Source: Ampullimonas aquatilis (GTDB lineage Bacteria > Pseudomonadota > Gammaproteobacteria > Burkholderiales > Burkholderiaceae_D). From it: 64,000 nucleotides of DNA. The notes below the pieces were generated by a model, which had not been told where the DNA came from, ran no database searches, and saw only the letters and a program-made list of their open reading frames with translations. Both the position numbers and the translations under genes were made by a program. Positions 8,695 through 18,362 of this stretch are shown piece by piece (position 1 is the first letter of the stretch; the number at the start of each line of letters is the position of its first letter). The stretch covers positions 1,860,001 through 1,924,000 of the forward strand of contig NZ_CP183834.1 of the NCBI RefSeq assembly GCF_049675895.1. Direction: 5' to 3'.

Positions 8695-10131
8695 TTACCG
8701 GTTGAAGACAGCCATCGACTGGAAGATGTTGGTCGGCATCCCGGAATTGAGACTCTGGTGCATCAATTGCAGCGAACGGCTGAGTTCGGCGACCTGCATC
8801 CCTTTCTGATATTCGGCACGAAGCATGTCACGCGCTTCCTGCTCGACCTCGGTCAGCCGAACAAGGATTTTTTCTGCAGCCATCACGGCATCCGGTCCGC
8901 TTTTTCCGGCATCGTTCTGCAAGGCATTGCGCAGAGTCTTTGAAAGGTTCGTGAAGTACGCGTAGGCGACATCCACGGCGATCAGTTGGGCGTAATCCTC
9001 GGTGATGCGGTCACCGCCAGGGATACTGCTGGATACCGCGAGCATCTTCCAGACAGGCAACGAGGAACTACCAATCAGAGCCGCATCCATGGAGGACTGT
9101 CCACCCGTGTCACGATTGACGATCTTGTCGCGCATGGTGGCAATCCGGGTACGGACCTGGCGGGAAAACGGCGCAACCGTGAATGCCGTCTCCGAAAAAC
9201 TCGGCGTCATACATTCAGCCAGATCCGTTCCACATTTGAGGCCTGGGAGATTGACGGTGGCCGACGCGCCGTCACCAACAAACTGGCGAAACGTCAGCTT
9301 GCCCCCGGGCAGGTAGGTCCATCTGGCTTTTTCATCGGCGTTTTCACCAGGTGGCGTGACGATGATGGTGCCGGTCAGACTCATCAACAATTCTCGTGTT
9401 TCGTCGGTGATGCCGGAAATGCGGTTGAGTGAGCGCCAGACCACGTTGCCGGGATCGAAGATTTCCCGCGCGCCCTGCGAGGTGGCTTTTGCGGCATTGC
9501 GAATGTTCTTCGCCGTGGTGCGACTCTTCTTCCATTCATCCCAGGACTCAAAGACGTCACCGAACATGTTGAGACTGGCCCCGGCCGTCTTGCCTTCCTT
9601 TTCCTGGACGCGATCCGTGACCATGCTGCCCACCGCGCTGACTATGCCCTCTGCCGCCTGGCAGGAGTTGATGTTCAGGTTGTTCATCTTGGTGGCCTGG
9701 TCCTGCAGGTACTTCAGCAGATCGCAAAGGTCGGGCGACATCGAGCACAGGGCCATGTTGAAGGCGGCGCCAATGGCGTTATTGCCGATGTTCCGCAGCA
9801 GCGAGACAAACTGTTCCTTGTTGATGAAGGAAAACGACCCAGCGAAGAGATCAATGCCGCCGCATCCGGCGCTGAAGGACGGCGGCGAGATGCTGGCCAG
9901 TTGATAGTTTCGGACAGGCGTTCGCATGTACAGGCTGCCGCCGGTGTACATGTTCATGGTCTGACCGCGGTAGGCATTGGGGCCGGTGACGTTGCCGTAG
10001 GCGCCGATCTCGTTGAACCAGTCCTGCATCGACTGGTTGACGGTGGCGTGCGCAGGAACGCAGGTCAGCGCAAGCACGAAGGATGCAAGTTGCGCACAGC
10101 GCCGTGATGAAAGTGCCATGCCGATCTCCAT
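8695..10131 (-). CDS. traH: TraH, F-type pilus assembly protein
   Basis: A 478-residue exported protein with a signal peptide ending near VPAHA. It contains the conserved FSAGCGGIDLFAGSFSFI block of TraH, which acts at the outer-membrane side of pilus extension and retraction. The ATG at 10131 shares a base with the traF stop (TGATG), which supports translational coupling and this start; an internal Met at residue 5 is the alternative. Confidence 0.93.
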   Translation of the reverse strand: MEIGMALSSRRCAQLASFVLALTCVPAHATVNQSMQDWFNEIGAYGNVTGPNAYRGQTMNMYTGGSLYMRTPVRNYQLASISPPSFSAGCGGIDLFAGSFSFINKEQFVSLLRNIGNNAIGAAFNMALCSMSPDLCDLLKYLQDQATKMNNLNINSCQAAEGIVSAVGSMVTDRVQEKEGKTAGASLNMFGDVFESWDEWKKSRTTAKNIRNAAKATSQGAREIFDPGNVVWRSLNRISGITDETRELLMSLTGTIIVTPPGENADEKARWTYLPGGKLTFRQFVGDGASATVNLPGLKCGTDLAECMTPSFSETAFTVAPFSRQVRTRIATMRDKIVNRDTGGQSSMDAALIGSSSLPVWKMLAVSSSIPGGDRITEDYAQLIAVDVAYAYFTNLSKTLRNALQNDAGKSGPDAVMAAEKILVRLTEVEQEARDMLRAEYQKGMQVAELSRSLQLMHQSLNSGMPTNIFQSMAVFNR

Positions 10132-10925
10132 CAGTAAAGTTCGCCTGGTTTGGTCTGGGTCAGGATGTAGATGCGCTCGACGATTTCCTGCGCCGAGAGG
10201 ACGCCGGAGCCAATGGGCAGCAGACGCCGATCCTTGACATTGCCGAGCACGACCAGCGGCACAACCGATACACCCAGCGCACCGGCCATCCCGTTATCTT
10301 TGGCCGGTCTTGGATAGTCGGGAAGACCGCCGCCATCGAGCGAAACGGGAAACACGGTGATGCCGTATTGCTCGGACAGCAGCTTGAGCGTGGGCGCCAG
10401 GCGATGGCAGTAAGGGCAATCCGAGCGGAAGATGAAGAACAGGCCCCATTCCTTCGCCAGCGCCGCCAGCGTGTCTGTCTCGCGCCGGTTGCGCTGACTG
10501 TCGCGCACCTGGATGGCCGCGTTGTTCGACGGATTACGCAGCTGATAGTTGATTTCGGGATTGGCCCAGACCACTCGCCGCCATACATCCGAAAACAACG
10601 ATGCCCGGTCCATCAGGGCTTCCTGAGCAACGATGTAGGTCTTCAGGTTTTCCGAAGTCGGCTTGAGGATGGCGATCGCCCGTTTCTGCTCGACCTCCTC
10701 GCGCAGCTTCTTGAGCGCATCAACGGCTCGTTCGCCTTCGCTCTCTGCGCGGTCTGGAGTCTTCTTTGGACTGGCTGCGGCGGCTTCCTCTTCCGCCAGA
10801 TCGCAATACCAGTGAAACCTGGCTTCATCGCACTGCCAGGAGGACGGATAGTCCAACGCCTCACGCGCCTGGGCGCTTGAACAAAGCAGGACGGCAAGTA
10901 GCGCCAACAAGCGTCTCATCGGCAT
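10131..10925 (-). CDS. traF: TraF, thioredoxin-fold pilus assembly protein
   Basis: A 264-residue periplasmic protein with a cleavable signal peptide (leader ending near SSAQA) and a C-terminal thioredoxin fold. Unlike F TraF, which lacks the redox motif, this copy keeps a CPYC active site in FFIFRSDCPYCHRLAP, so it may work as a disulfide oxidoreductase together with the DsbC encoded upstream. It overlaps traH at the stop and follows trbI by 3 bp. Confidence 0.92.
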   Translation of the reverse strand: MPMRRLLALLAVLLCSSAQAREALDYPSSWQCDEARFHWYCDLAEEEAAAASPKKTPDRAESEGERAVDALKKLREEVEQKRAIAILKPTSENLKTYIVAQEALMDRASLFSDVWRRVVWANPEINYQLRNPSNNAAIQVRDSQRNRRETDTLAALAKEWGLFFIFRSDCPYCHRLAPTLKLLSEQYGITVFPVSLDGGGLPDYPRPAKDNGMAGALGVSVVPLVVLGNVKDRRLLPIGSGVLSAQEIVERIYILTQTKPGELY

Positions 10926-10928
10926 GGA

Positions 10929-11345
10929 TCACTTGGTCGTCGACGCCGGCAGGACAAGACCCGTCGCCTGCGCAACCTGCTCGGTCAGGTCTGGAATTCG
11001 CGAATCGGAGGTCTTGAGCAGTGCCGCCGTATTTACCAAAGCACAGGCACATCCCCGGCTGACCTGTTCGAGGGCAGCATCGAGCCTGGCGCCGAAGGCC
11101 TTGGCCTCCTCGAAGAGTTTTGCTTGCTCCTGGGCGTCCAGTCCCGGCTTGATCCGTTGCACCATGGATTGCTGCTGATGGGCGACCAAGCGGGCGATAT
11201 CGACCCGCCCAAAACGGGGAATCTCCGGCGGATGGCGGTACATCCAGACGACCAGAAGCATGGCCCCCGCCAGCAAGGTGGCGATGCTGGTCAGGACGTA
11301 GGGCTTGATCGATGGCACGGCACGACTCTCAGGATCAGGTTGCAC
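10929..11345 (-). CDS. trbI: TrbI-like F-type transfer protein
   Basis: A 138-residue protein with one N-terminal membrane segment (about residues 15-34) and the VDIARLVAHQQQSM block followed by a helical region, as in F-type TrbI. It sits right after traC, the position of trbI in F. F TrbI influences pilus retraction. It overlaps the traC end by 11 bp. The call rests on motif and position, since the family is short and variable. Confidence 0.7.
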   Translation of the reverse strand: MQPDPESRAVPSIKPYVLTSIATLLAGAMLLVVWMYRHPPEIPRFGRVDIARLVAHQQQSMVQRIKPGLDAQEQAKLFEEAKAFGARLDAALEQVSRGCACALVNTAALLKTSDSRIPDLTEQVAQATGLVLPASTTK

Positions 11346-13908
11346 GTTGGGTTACCAGTTGTTCGATGGCATCCGCCACCGACAATCCTTGATCGCGCAG
11401 ACGTTTGATCGCCTCGTAATCTTCGGCGCGCGTCGAATAAACCAACATGGAGAAGGGATCGAGCAGGAGGCGTCCCAGGCCCGACCCCATGGGCGAGTGA
11501 ATATAGATTTCGGAGAAATTTCCATGCTCGGTACTGACGGAGCCAAGCTGGCGCTTCAGCCACTCGTCGAGGGAGAGTTTCCCTTCCTTGCCCAGGCGCT
11601 CGATGTTCTCCGCTTTCTGGCGCAGCAGGAACAGCCAGTCGGCGTTGTTGATGGCCGCCTTGGTCGCTTCGTTCTTGTAGTAGTCGTCGACCGACTGGGT
11701 GATCGTGCCGAAAGCCCCGCCATACTTGCGGGCGCGCCGATAGCCAGCCTCGATGAAGCTGCCGCTTGACCCCGAACCCATCAAATCCCAGCTTTCGTCG
11801 ATGATGACCAGCTTGCGCCGGGAACGGTCGCGGTACATCTCCTGAGTGATGCGGTACATGATCAGTTGCATCACTACCGATTGCAGGTCTTTCTTGGATT
11901 TCAGTTCTTCCAGCTCGAGCACAACGAAGTCCTTGTCGAACTGGATGTTGGCATCGCCCTCGAAGTAACTCGCATACACGCCGTGGCGGGTATAGGGTTC
12001 CAGCGCCGTCGCCAGGCGACTCAGATCCCGCTCGTATTCACCTTCGCTGGATAGACGACCAGTCTGGAGCAACTCGTAGATATCGGTGATCGTGGCCGAG
12101 CGTCCCTTGGCGTCCCAGACACGCTTGATGGCGGACCCCAACGCCGTGTAGCTGTAGTTGTCGAGCGGTTCACGCGGGCTGGCCATCTGGGCCAGCAGCG
12201 GCAGGACCATCTCCATGTCGGCGTTGATATCGATGATCATGGAGAACGGGTTGAGGCAGATCGTGTTCTGACGCTCGTCGGAAAACTCGATGAACTCGCC
12301 GTCCAGCAATTCGCACAGGTTCTTGTAGGAACGACCGACGTCAATGATCCAAACCTTTGCGCCGGCGCCGAGGTAGCGATAAGTCATTTCATTGACGAAC
12401 ACCGACTTGCCGGAACCAGAAAGCGCCGCGACGGCAAAGTTGAAATTTCCGCCCGTGTTGTCGAACAGGTCGAAGCCGATGATCTGGCCGCGCCGCCCGA
12501 ACAGCGTCATCACCGGCGTCTGCGTACCCTTCCACTCGGCGATCAGCGGTGATGTCATCACCGCGTTGTCGGCGGTCTTGGTATTGATCCGGCCGAACTG
12601 ACGCAGGTCGTTTTGCAGGGCCGGGGTCAGTGTCATCGGCATGGTTGCGGTCAGCGCCTGATGCTGAAGGTAGAAATCCTTGGTCAGATCGAAGCCGCGG
12701 GCACGCCAGACGGCGCGTACGGAATGCTCGCAGCGCGAAGCCTCCCCCACCCGCGAAACCAGGCATACCTGGTGATACATCCCGACCACGGTGCGTCCGC
12801 TGTCGAATGCCTTCAGCACCATGTCCCAGTCGCGTTTGCGTTCTTGCAGATCGGGCTGAAAATGGGCGAGATAGGAACCGGCACTCTGGGTCGCCCGTGC
12901 GGCCTTCATCTGGGCCCGGGTACGCGCCGACTCGTAGTCAAGTGCCACCGCCCCCATGGTGATGATGAAAGGACAGGGCATCGCGAGGGCCAACTGATAG
13001 GGATCGCCGATCAGGTAGTTCATGCCGGACAGCCGGAAATATCTCGGATACTGACGCACCGAAAACAGCTGCAGGACGGACTCATCCCCGCCAGCCTTGC
13101 GAAAGCGGATGTCGCCATCACCCACTCGCGAAGCGATTTCCAGGTTGGAAATCTGCTTGCGCAGCGGCTGATCGGCATTCCAGTCGATCGGCGCCACTGC
13201 TCCCCCGGAAAACAACCGTGAGTGGTCGAAGAAATCTCCGACAAAGTTGAGCAGTTCATCCGGCCCCCAGTCATGGCCAGGCAAATGGGCGGACTTCAGG
13301 GTGGCATGAATGCTTTCCCGGATGCGCAAGGCTTCATCCACATCGGCCGGCAGTTCGGGATCGAGCGGCAATGTGACCGAGATGACCGAACGAAAATCTC
13401 GCAGCAGGTAGGTCTGGTGACCAAAGATCGATTCGCCGGTGCCTTTCAGGTAGTGATCGATCCGGCGGCGCGCCAGCAGGCGGAAGATGTTGCCGTGCCG
13501 ACGCTGAATACCTTCGTCATCGGAATCAATCGCAGAAGCTGGCAGCAAGTTGGCCTGTTTTTTCAGCGTGGGCAGGATGTGCGGGCTGCCGTACAGCGAG
13601 ACTTGAATACCAGTACCCGGTGGACAGGACACGAACAGACTGGCCAGGACCTTTTCCATTTCGTCGTTGGCACCGGTCTGCGGCAGCGTCTCGATACAAA
13701 AGCCGATGGCGTGTTCCTCGCGCTCCCCAAAGCCTCCTTGATCCAGTGCGAAGAGACGTGTGTCCTCCTGCCAGGCAAGATAGGGAAGAATTCCGCTCAG
13801 GCGAGGCATCCGTGAAATTTCCTGCAGCAGATGCCTGGGCAAACGATCGGCTTCCGCATTCCGTTCGGACAAGAATGCCTCTCTCAAGATTTCAGCGAAT
13901 CCCATCAC
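11335..13908 (-). CDS. traC: TraC, VirB4-family ATPase of the pilus machine
   Basis: An 857-residue cytoplasmic or membrane-associated ATPase that powers pilus assembly. The Walker A motif (ALSGSGKSVFVNE) lies near residue 500, Walker B (KLVIIDESWDLMG) near residue 700, and the late GTITQSVDDY motif follows. Length matches F TraC (about 875). The start overlaps the traV stop by 4 bp (ATGA), which fixes it. Confidence 0.95.
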   Translation of the reverse strand: MMGFAEILREAFLSERNAEADRLPRHLLQEISRMPRLSGILPYLAWQEDTRLFALDQGGFGEREEHAIGFCIETLPQTGANDEMEKVLASLFVSCPPGTGIQVSLYGSPHILPTLKKQANLLPASAIDSDDEGIQRRHGNIFRLLARRRIDHYLKGTGESIFGHQTYLLRDFRSVISVTLPLDPELPADVDEALRIRESIHATLKSAHLPGHDWGPDELLNFVGDFFDHSRLFSGGAVAPIDWNADQPLRKQISNLEIASRVGDGDIRFRKAGGDESVLQLFSVRQYPRYFRLSGMNYLIGDPYQLALAMPCPFIITMGAVALDYESARTRAQMKAARATQSAGSYLAHFQPDLQERKRDWDMVLKAFDSGRTVVGMYHQVCLVSRVGEASRCEHSVRAVWRARGFDLTKDFYLQHQALTATMPMTLTPALQNDLRQFGRINTKTADNAVMTSPLIAEWKGTQTPVMTLFGRRGQIIGFDLFDNTGGNFNFAVAALSGSGKSVFVNEMTYRYLGAGAKVWIIDVGRSYKNLCELLDGEFIEFSDERQNTICLNPFSMIIDINADMEMVLPLLAQMASPREPLDNYSYTALGSAIKRVWDAKGRSATITDIYELLQTGRLSSEGEYERDLSRLATALEPYTRHGVYASYFEGDANIQFDKDFVVLELEELKSKKDLQSVVMQLIMYRITQEMYRDRSRRKLVIIDESWDLMGSGSSGSFIEAGYRRARKYGGAFGTITQSVDDYYKNEATKAAINNADWLFLLRQKAENIERLGKEGKLSLDEWLKRQLGSVSTEHGNFSEIYIHSPMGSGLGRLLLDPFSMLVYSTRAEDYEAIKRLRDQGLSVADAIEQLVTQRAT

Positions 13909-14471
13909 TCCCCCTCGCCAGACACGGACGGCACCGAGCGCGCAGACGATCCGGGCGGTAGGGTCGGCAACATCGCGCCACTCGGTGGCGATGCACGCTC
14001 CATTTGCAGGGACTGTCCACCCGTTGGCGGCGATTGCGGCACGAACGTCTTCGGCGGCACGACCGGGCGGTAGCCTTCCGTCGCCTTGCGCCGAGAGTGC
14101 TCGATTTGCCAGCGGCCGGAGTCGACAACCATGTAGAAATAGGACTGATCGTGCAGCACCTCGTCGTCATCTTCCCAAGGGGCCAGCCACACGCGACGCA
14201 CCTTCTGAGCACTTCTCAAGGGATCACCGGAGCGCGGGGCCAACGCATCGATCCTGGCCTGAGCATTCAAGGCATTGCCCGGTTTGACCGCAGGACGTTG
14301 CCCAGGCAGATTATTCTGCACCGCATTGGCATAGACGCCAGACAGCGAAGCGCAGGAAATCCCGTCCGGCGCCTTGCAGGAAAAGCCCCCCTGTCCATCC
14401 AGGCCGGTCATGCCGGCACAGCCGGCCAGCCCGAGCATGAGCGGGACGAGCAGCGTCTGGCCGATACTCAT
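13905..14471 (-). CDS. traV: TraV, outer-membrane lipoprotein of the transfer channel
   Basis: A lipoprotein with a LAGC lipobox near residue 18 and the FSCKAPDGISCASLSGVYANA block that identifies TraV, the VirB7-like anchor of the outer-membrane core with TraK and TraB. I chose the ATG at 14471 because it overlaps the dsbC stop by 4 bp (ATGA) and places the lipobox correctly; a longer frame starts at 14492. Confidence 0.9.
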   Translation of the reverse strand: MSIGQTLLVPLMLGLAGCAGMTGLDGQGGFSCKAPDGISCASLSGVYANAVQNNLPGQRPAVKPGNALNAQARIDALAPRSGDPLRSAQKVRRVWLAPWEDDDEVLHDQSYFYMVVDSGRWQIEHSRRKATEGYRPVVPPKTFVPQSPPTGGQSLQMERASPPSGAMLPTLPPGSSARSVPSVSGEGE

Positions 14472-15193
14472 CGCCCAGACTCCTGCAGCCACTGCTCGAT
14501 GCGCTCCTTTGGTGCCGCGCCAGGCAGGATGCGGCCATCGGCAGACAGCAAGGTCGGCGTCCCCTGAATGCCCAGACGCTGGCCAAGCTGAATGTTCCGT
14601 TCGATTGGATGATCACACTTGCGGCTGGCCGGCGCCTTACCCGATTTCATCAACTCCGCCCACGCCTGCGCGCGATTCGCCGCGCACCAGACGGCGATCG
14701 ACTTGTCCCTGGCCTCGGGGTGCAAACCTTCGAGCGGATAGGGGAAGGTATAGAGCGTGACGTTGTCGAGCTTGTCGAGTTCCGATTCCAGGCGTCGGCA
14801 ATACGGGCAATCCGGATCGGAAAACACCGCCAGCACCCGCTCGCCCTTGCCACGCACGATTTTGATGGCATCCGCCAGCGGCAAGTCACCGAAGGCAACC
14901 CGTGCCGCCTTCTCCACCCGCTCGGCGGTCAGATCGCGCTGTTCCTTCATGTCGAACAGGTGCCCGAAAACGAAATAGCGGCCGGTTGCGTCGGTGTATG
15001 CCGCGTTCTTACCCATCACGACTTCAAACAACGACGGAATTTCAGAGCGCTGCACCCGCTCGATCTTGGTGGCCGGATACATCTCCTTGAGACGGACCGA
15101 CAATGCCTCGGCAGACTCATCGGCCGCCACGGTGGTCGAGTTGGCGACGGCAAGAATGAGGCCGAGCACGGCCATGGGTAATTTGATGCTCAT
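14468..15193 (-). CDS. dsbC: DsbC-like disulfide isomerase
   Basis: A 241-residue periplasmic thiol-disulfide isomerase with a signal peptide, an N-terminal dimerisation region and a thioredoxin fold with CPYC in FSDPDCPYCRRLE. IncA/C and SXT-type transfer operons encode such a protein to fold Cys-rich Tra proteins. The open frame extends to 15568, but the ATG at 15193 has an AGGAG ribosome site 8 nt upstream and begins the signal peptide; the extra frame is a shadow of traB. Confidence 0.93.
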   Translation of the reverse strand: MSIKLPMAVLGLILAVANSTTVAADESAEALSVRLKEMYPATKIERVQRSEIPSLFEVVMGKNAAYTDATGRYFVFGHLFDMKEQRDLTAERVEKAARVAFGDLPLADAIKIVRGKGERVLAVFSDPDCPYCRRLESELDKLDNVTLYTFPYPLEGLHPEARDKSIAVWCAANRAQAWAELMKSGKAPASRKCDHPIERNIQLGQRLGIQGTPTLLSADGRILPGAAPKERIEQWLQESGR

Positions 15194-15215
15194 GTTGTCG
15201 TACTCCTGTTCGAGG

Positions 15216-16484
15216 TCAATTGGCTTGGTAGGGCTCAAGCGGCTTTTTCTGGATTTCCCTGCCGCGCCGCCAGATATCGGTGTAGGTATCGGGATCTCCG
15301 CCTGCCGCTTCGGTTTCAAGCGCGAATCCCTTGGTGAACACCACATCCACGGTGCGCCCGGCATCGACTTCGATGATTGGGAACATCTTTTCGGCCAACG
15401 TGATGTAGTACTGGGACAGGCGGTCCAAGGCCTTACCGACTCCGGTACCGATACCGGCCTGGAACTGCTTGCCCGGATCGATGGTGCCGACGGAACCCAG
15501 CGGATTGGTCGAGATCGTGGTTGCGCTTTGCTGAAAGGCTTGTCCGATGCCAGCGCCGATACCGGCAACCAGCGCGTTGGCTAGCACCTGTCCTTGTTTG
15601 CTCACCAGACGGCCGCGCATCCCGGCTTTGCCATCCTCGCCGACGACATAGCCCTTTACGGGCACATCGATGGCCTTGCCGTCATGGCGAACGCAGGAAA
15701 GTGATTCGAGCCGGATATAGGCACGCTCCGAGCTGATGTCGCCATGGCTTGCACCCAATGCCAAGCATTCCTTGATCTTGAAGCGGTAGCGATTGGGCAG
15801 GAATGCGTTGTCCTGAACCCGCATCAGAATCGGATGAGGATTGCTCTGCGCCTGCCCGCCGGTCGGCGCATCCAGTCCGCCGAGCAGTGCCGCCCGAAAG
15901 AATGATCCCGAAGGGACATAACTGCGGGCGTCGCGTTTGGCCTCCGCCTTGCCTGCTGTTTCCGGAGGCACCACGCGTGCATCGCTTACCTCAAAGGAGG
16001 CAATGCCTGGGGGCCGTGGCGGCGGTGGCGGTTCCGTGGTGCGGTCCTCCTTCGCGCCACTGAGTGAAGTCGGCATGGGCGGTGGCGGCAGCGGCGACAT
16101 GGGTGTCTGCGCCGGCATCGGGGCTGGCGGAGGCGGCAACGTCAGTGCCAGCGGCGCAACGGTCGTGGGTTTCTTGTCGAGCGTATCGACCTGCTGGCGC
16201 AAGCCCTGGATCATGTCCTCCATTTGCCGCATCTGTTCCGCGCTCTTGCTCATCCAGATATCACGGGGATCGGCCTGAGCACCAGGAGTGGCAATCGGCA
16301 TCGGTTGCGGTCGCGACTGGTTGTTTCCCTGAGGTAGCTGCACCGGTTTGTCCCAGATGGCCACGCCGCCAAATACCAACAACAGGAAAGCGCCGATTCC
16401 CAACCCGAGGATCAGGTATTGCCGATGCTTCGGCGACAGGCGTGAAATGGCCCCGGCGAACTTGGACGGCGGCGGATTAGCCAT
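15216..16484 (-). CDS. traB: TraB, VirB10-like scaffold protein
   Basis: A 422-residue envelope-spanning protein with an N-terminal membrane segment (residues 25-44), a Pro-rich spacer (around residues 100-165) and a C-terminal beta-barrel domain of the VirB10/TraB type. It links the inner-membrane ATPases to the TraV-TraK outer-membrane ring. Its start overlaps the traK stop by 8 bp. Confidence 0.93.
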   Translation of the reverse strand: MANPPPSKFAGAISRLSPKHRQYLILGLGIGAFLLLVFGGVAIWDKPVQLPQGNNQSRPQPMPIATPGAQADPRDIWMSKSAEQMRQMEDMIQGLRQQVDTLDKKPTTVAPLALTLPPPPAPMPAQTPMSPLPPPPMPTSLSGAKEDRTTEPPPPPRPPGIASFEVSDARVVPPETAGKAEAKRDARSYVPSGSFFRAALLGGLDAPTGGQAQSNPHPILMRVQDNAFLPNRYRFKIKECLALGASHGDISSERAYIRLESLSCVRHDGKAIDVPVKGYVVGEDGKAGMRGRLVSKQGQVLANALVAGIGAGIGQAFQQSATTISTNPLGSVGTIDPGKQFQAGIGTGVGKALDRLSQYYITLAEKMFPIIEVDAGRTVDVVFTKGFALETEAAGGDPDTYTDIWRRGREIQKKPLEPYQAN

Positions 16485-17172
16485 CGCGCCCCTCCAGCAC
16501 CACCATGATCTGGGTCGATTCGCCAGGCTCCAGCTCCAGCGTCTCGACCATCACCGCGAGTACGCCACGGCGATAGAGTTCGCGCTCGTCGATCACCATC
16601 CGTTGCTTGGAAACATTGGTCAGCTGGTACTTCTCGCCGACGAGCGCGCCTTCCAGCGTGCGCACCAAGACAAAGCGGGCTTCGTTCCAGAGCGGAACGA
16701 TGTCCAGGACATCCTTGGCGATCATGTCCTCCGGCTCTGCATCGCGCGCCAAGGCCAACATGACGCGACGGATGGCGGCATTGCGCGATTCGTCGGCGAC
16801 AAACGCTTTGGGCTCCTGACGCAGCCGGCTGCGATCACGTATCACGATCGTCTCGGCTGGAACATCGGCCACTTTGATATTCAGCTTCCAGTGCCGTCCG
16901 GCATCGTCGGCGACAAACAGTGTCAGAAAGGACTTGTCCGCAGCAGGCTTCACGTAGGCCACTCCGCTGTCCTTGTCCGGCGTCACCTGGAATTCGCCCT
17001 CGACGCCCTGGATGCGTCGAATCTTCCGCCCCTCGATCCGGATCAGGTTGGGTTCGCTGCGCGACATCGTGGCGATGAGCCCATCGTCGGGGCTGCCGTC
17101 CAGGGTTTGACCCGCGAACGCCGCCAAGCTGGCGCTAGCGAGGCACAGTGCCAGTAGTAGCGGCTTGAGCAT
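16477..17172 (-). CDS. traK: TraK, secretin-like outer-membrane core protein
   Basis: A periplasmic VirB9-like protein of 231 residues with a signal peptide (MLKPLLLALCLASASLAAFA). It contains the TraK pattern of beta-strand repeats, including a FQVTPDKDSGVAYVKP block. The ATG at 17172 gives the signal peptide; the frame extends to 17271 only by reading through the traE coding region. The gene overlaps the end of traE by 38 bp. Confidence 0.9.
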   Translation of the reverse strand: MLKPLLLALCLASASLAAFAGQTLDGSPDDGLIATMSRSEPNLIRIEGRKIRRIQGVEGEFQVTPDKDSGVAYVKPAADKSFLTLFVADDAGRHWKLNIKVADVPAETIVIRDRSRLRQEPKAFVADESRNAAIRRVMLALARDAEPEDMIAKDVLDIVPLWNEARFVLVRTLEGALVGEKYQLTNVSKQRMVIDERELYRRGVLAVMVETLELEPGESTQIMVVLEGRDG

Positions 17173-17761
17173 TGGTAACAGCGCTGGCGATCCCGAAGGG
17201 ATCCTGGTCGCTGGTTTCCTTGAACTCGGATACATGGAGTCTCCCGTTGAGATAACGAAAGCCGACGACATAGGTCGTCTGCTTCTCGGCGGCTTTCTTG
17301 TCGCTAACCCAGGTTTGCAGCACGCCAGAGAGCGCCACCTTCATGGCCGACTCGTCGACCGTCATGGCCTGCGTAGAGAACTGGGTCGAGGTGTTGTTCT
17401 TGCGGATGAAGTCCACCCGTGCGCCAAACTCGGCCTGTAGCCTGCCGTAGTCGCTGGGCGCGGTGTATTTGAGGAACTGGTCCTTTTGGTACTCGGCGAC
17501 ATGGGGCGTGATATTCAGCGCGAGCCCGGCATACCAGTACGCCATTTCCTTCAGGTACTCCACGGAAACCTTCTGCCCGCTCACCCAGAAGGATTGGTGG
17601 ATTTCAGGGGGGACGAGAATCGTCCGTTCCGAACCGGCCACGGTGAGCGAAGCCCCCGCGTTCGCCAGCAGCGCCAGAACCAGGCCGGCGAGCGCGATTC
17701 TCATGAACAATATTTCGTTGCGCTGGTTGTCCCGCTCGGCGGTGAATTTGCTGAACTTCAT
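17135..17761 (-). CDS. traE: TraE, VirB5/8-position pilus assembly protein
   Basis: A 208-residue inner-membrane protein with one N-terminal membrane segment (about residues 20-42) and the periplasmic SERTILVPPEIHQSFWVSG and YLKEMAYWYAGLALN blocks conserved in TraE. It follows traL by 3 bp in the canonical L-E-K-B order. Confidence 0.95.
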   Translation of the reverse strand: MKFSKFTAERDNQRNEILFMRIALAGLVLALLANAGASLTVAGSERTILVPPEIHQSFWVSGQKVSVEYLKEMAYWYAGLALNITPHVAEYQKDQFLKYTAPSDYGRLQAEFGARVDFIRKNNTSTQFSTQAMTVDESAMKVALSGVLQTWVSDKKAAEKQTTYVVGFRYLNGRLHVSEFKETSDQDPFGIASAVTNAQAATTGTVPR

Positions 17762-17764
17762 GGG

Positions 17765-18055
17765 TCAGCCCAGAAAGAACCGATAGTGCGAAGGCGGTGT
17801 CGCTCGAGCACGGATCACGATCCAGCTGGGCAGCCACCAATACAGGGCATGCAGCGCGAACTTCGGATGCTTGCCTGTCTTGATGCGCCCGTATTGCCAG
17901 GCGACCACGCCACCGAAGAGCATCCCGGCCACCATCGCCCCGGAAACGACGCCCATGCCCATAACCAGCAGGAACAGGATCGCCTGGTCGAAATCCCACC
18001 ACAGGAAGCGCTCCTGCGCTTCCAGGGACTTTGGGATATAGCCGATCTCGTCCAT
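17765..18055 (-). CDS. traL: TraL, small inner-membrane pilus assembly protein
   Basis: A 96-residue VirB3-like protein with two hydrophobic segments (about residues 24-56) and a C-terminal HALYWWLPSW region typical of TraL. It lies 13 bp after traA and 3 bp before traE. Confidence 0.92.
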   Translation of the reverse strand: MDEIGYIPKSLEAQERFLWWDFDQAILFLLVMGMGVVSGAMVAGMLFGGVVAWQYGRIKTGKHPKFALHALYWWLPSWIVIRARATPPSHYRFFLG

Positions 18056-18068
18056 GCCTGGGCCAGCC

Positions 18069-18362
18069 TCAGATCGTCGCGGTCAGGATGCCCGAGGCGA
18101 TCGTCGGGGCGTATTGGAGGAATACCGCGAAACCGATGCCCGACAGGATGGCTATCGGATTCAGCCGCGCCAGAGAAAACAACGCGCCCAAGCCAATTGC
18201 GGCGACGGCGGCGGCCTTGCCAAAGTAGCCTTGGACGAGGCCGGTGAGCCAGGTATAGAGACTCTGGAATTCCGTACCGGTAGTGCCTGCTATGGCGCCT
18301 GTCGCGGCGACCAGCAACATGAGCGCGAGCGCGCCCTTCAACGCATTACGACTGCTTTGCAT
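18069..18362 (-). CDS. traA: TraA-like pilin precursor
   Basis: A 97-residue prepilin: a short leader with a hydrophobic stretch ending in AIA, then a mature subunit of about 70 residues with two hydrophobic helices separated by a short basic loop, the F-pilin plan. The leader is far shorter than the 51-residue leader of F pilin. The ATG at 18362 follows AGGGGGA. The open frame to 18446 overlaps the preceding small gene and is unlikely. The peptidase at 3.1-3.6 kb may process it. Confidence 0.85.
   Translation of the reverse strand: MQSSRNALKGALALMLLVAATGAIAGTTGTEFQSLYTWLTGLVQGYFGKAAAVAAIGLGALFSLARLNPIAILSGIGFAVFLQYAPTIASGILTATI

Noticed and set aside
7018..8943. Long plus-strand open frame (641 codons) opposite traG
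   Set aside because: It is antisense to a clear traG gene, has His/Arg-rich sequence without motifs, and arises from GC-biased third positions.
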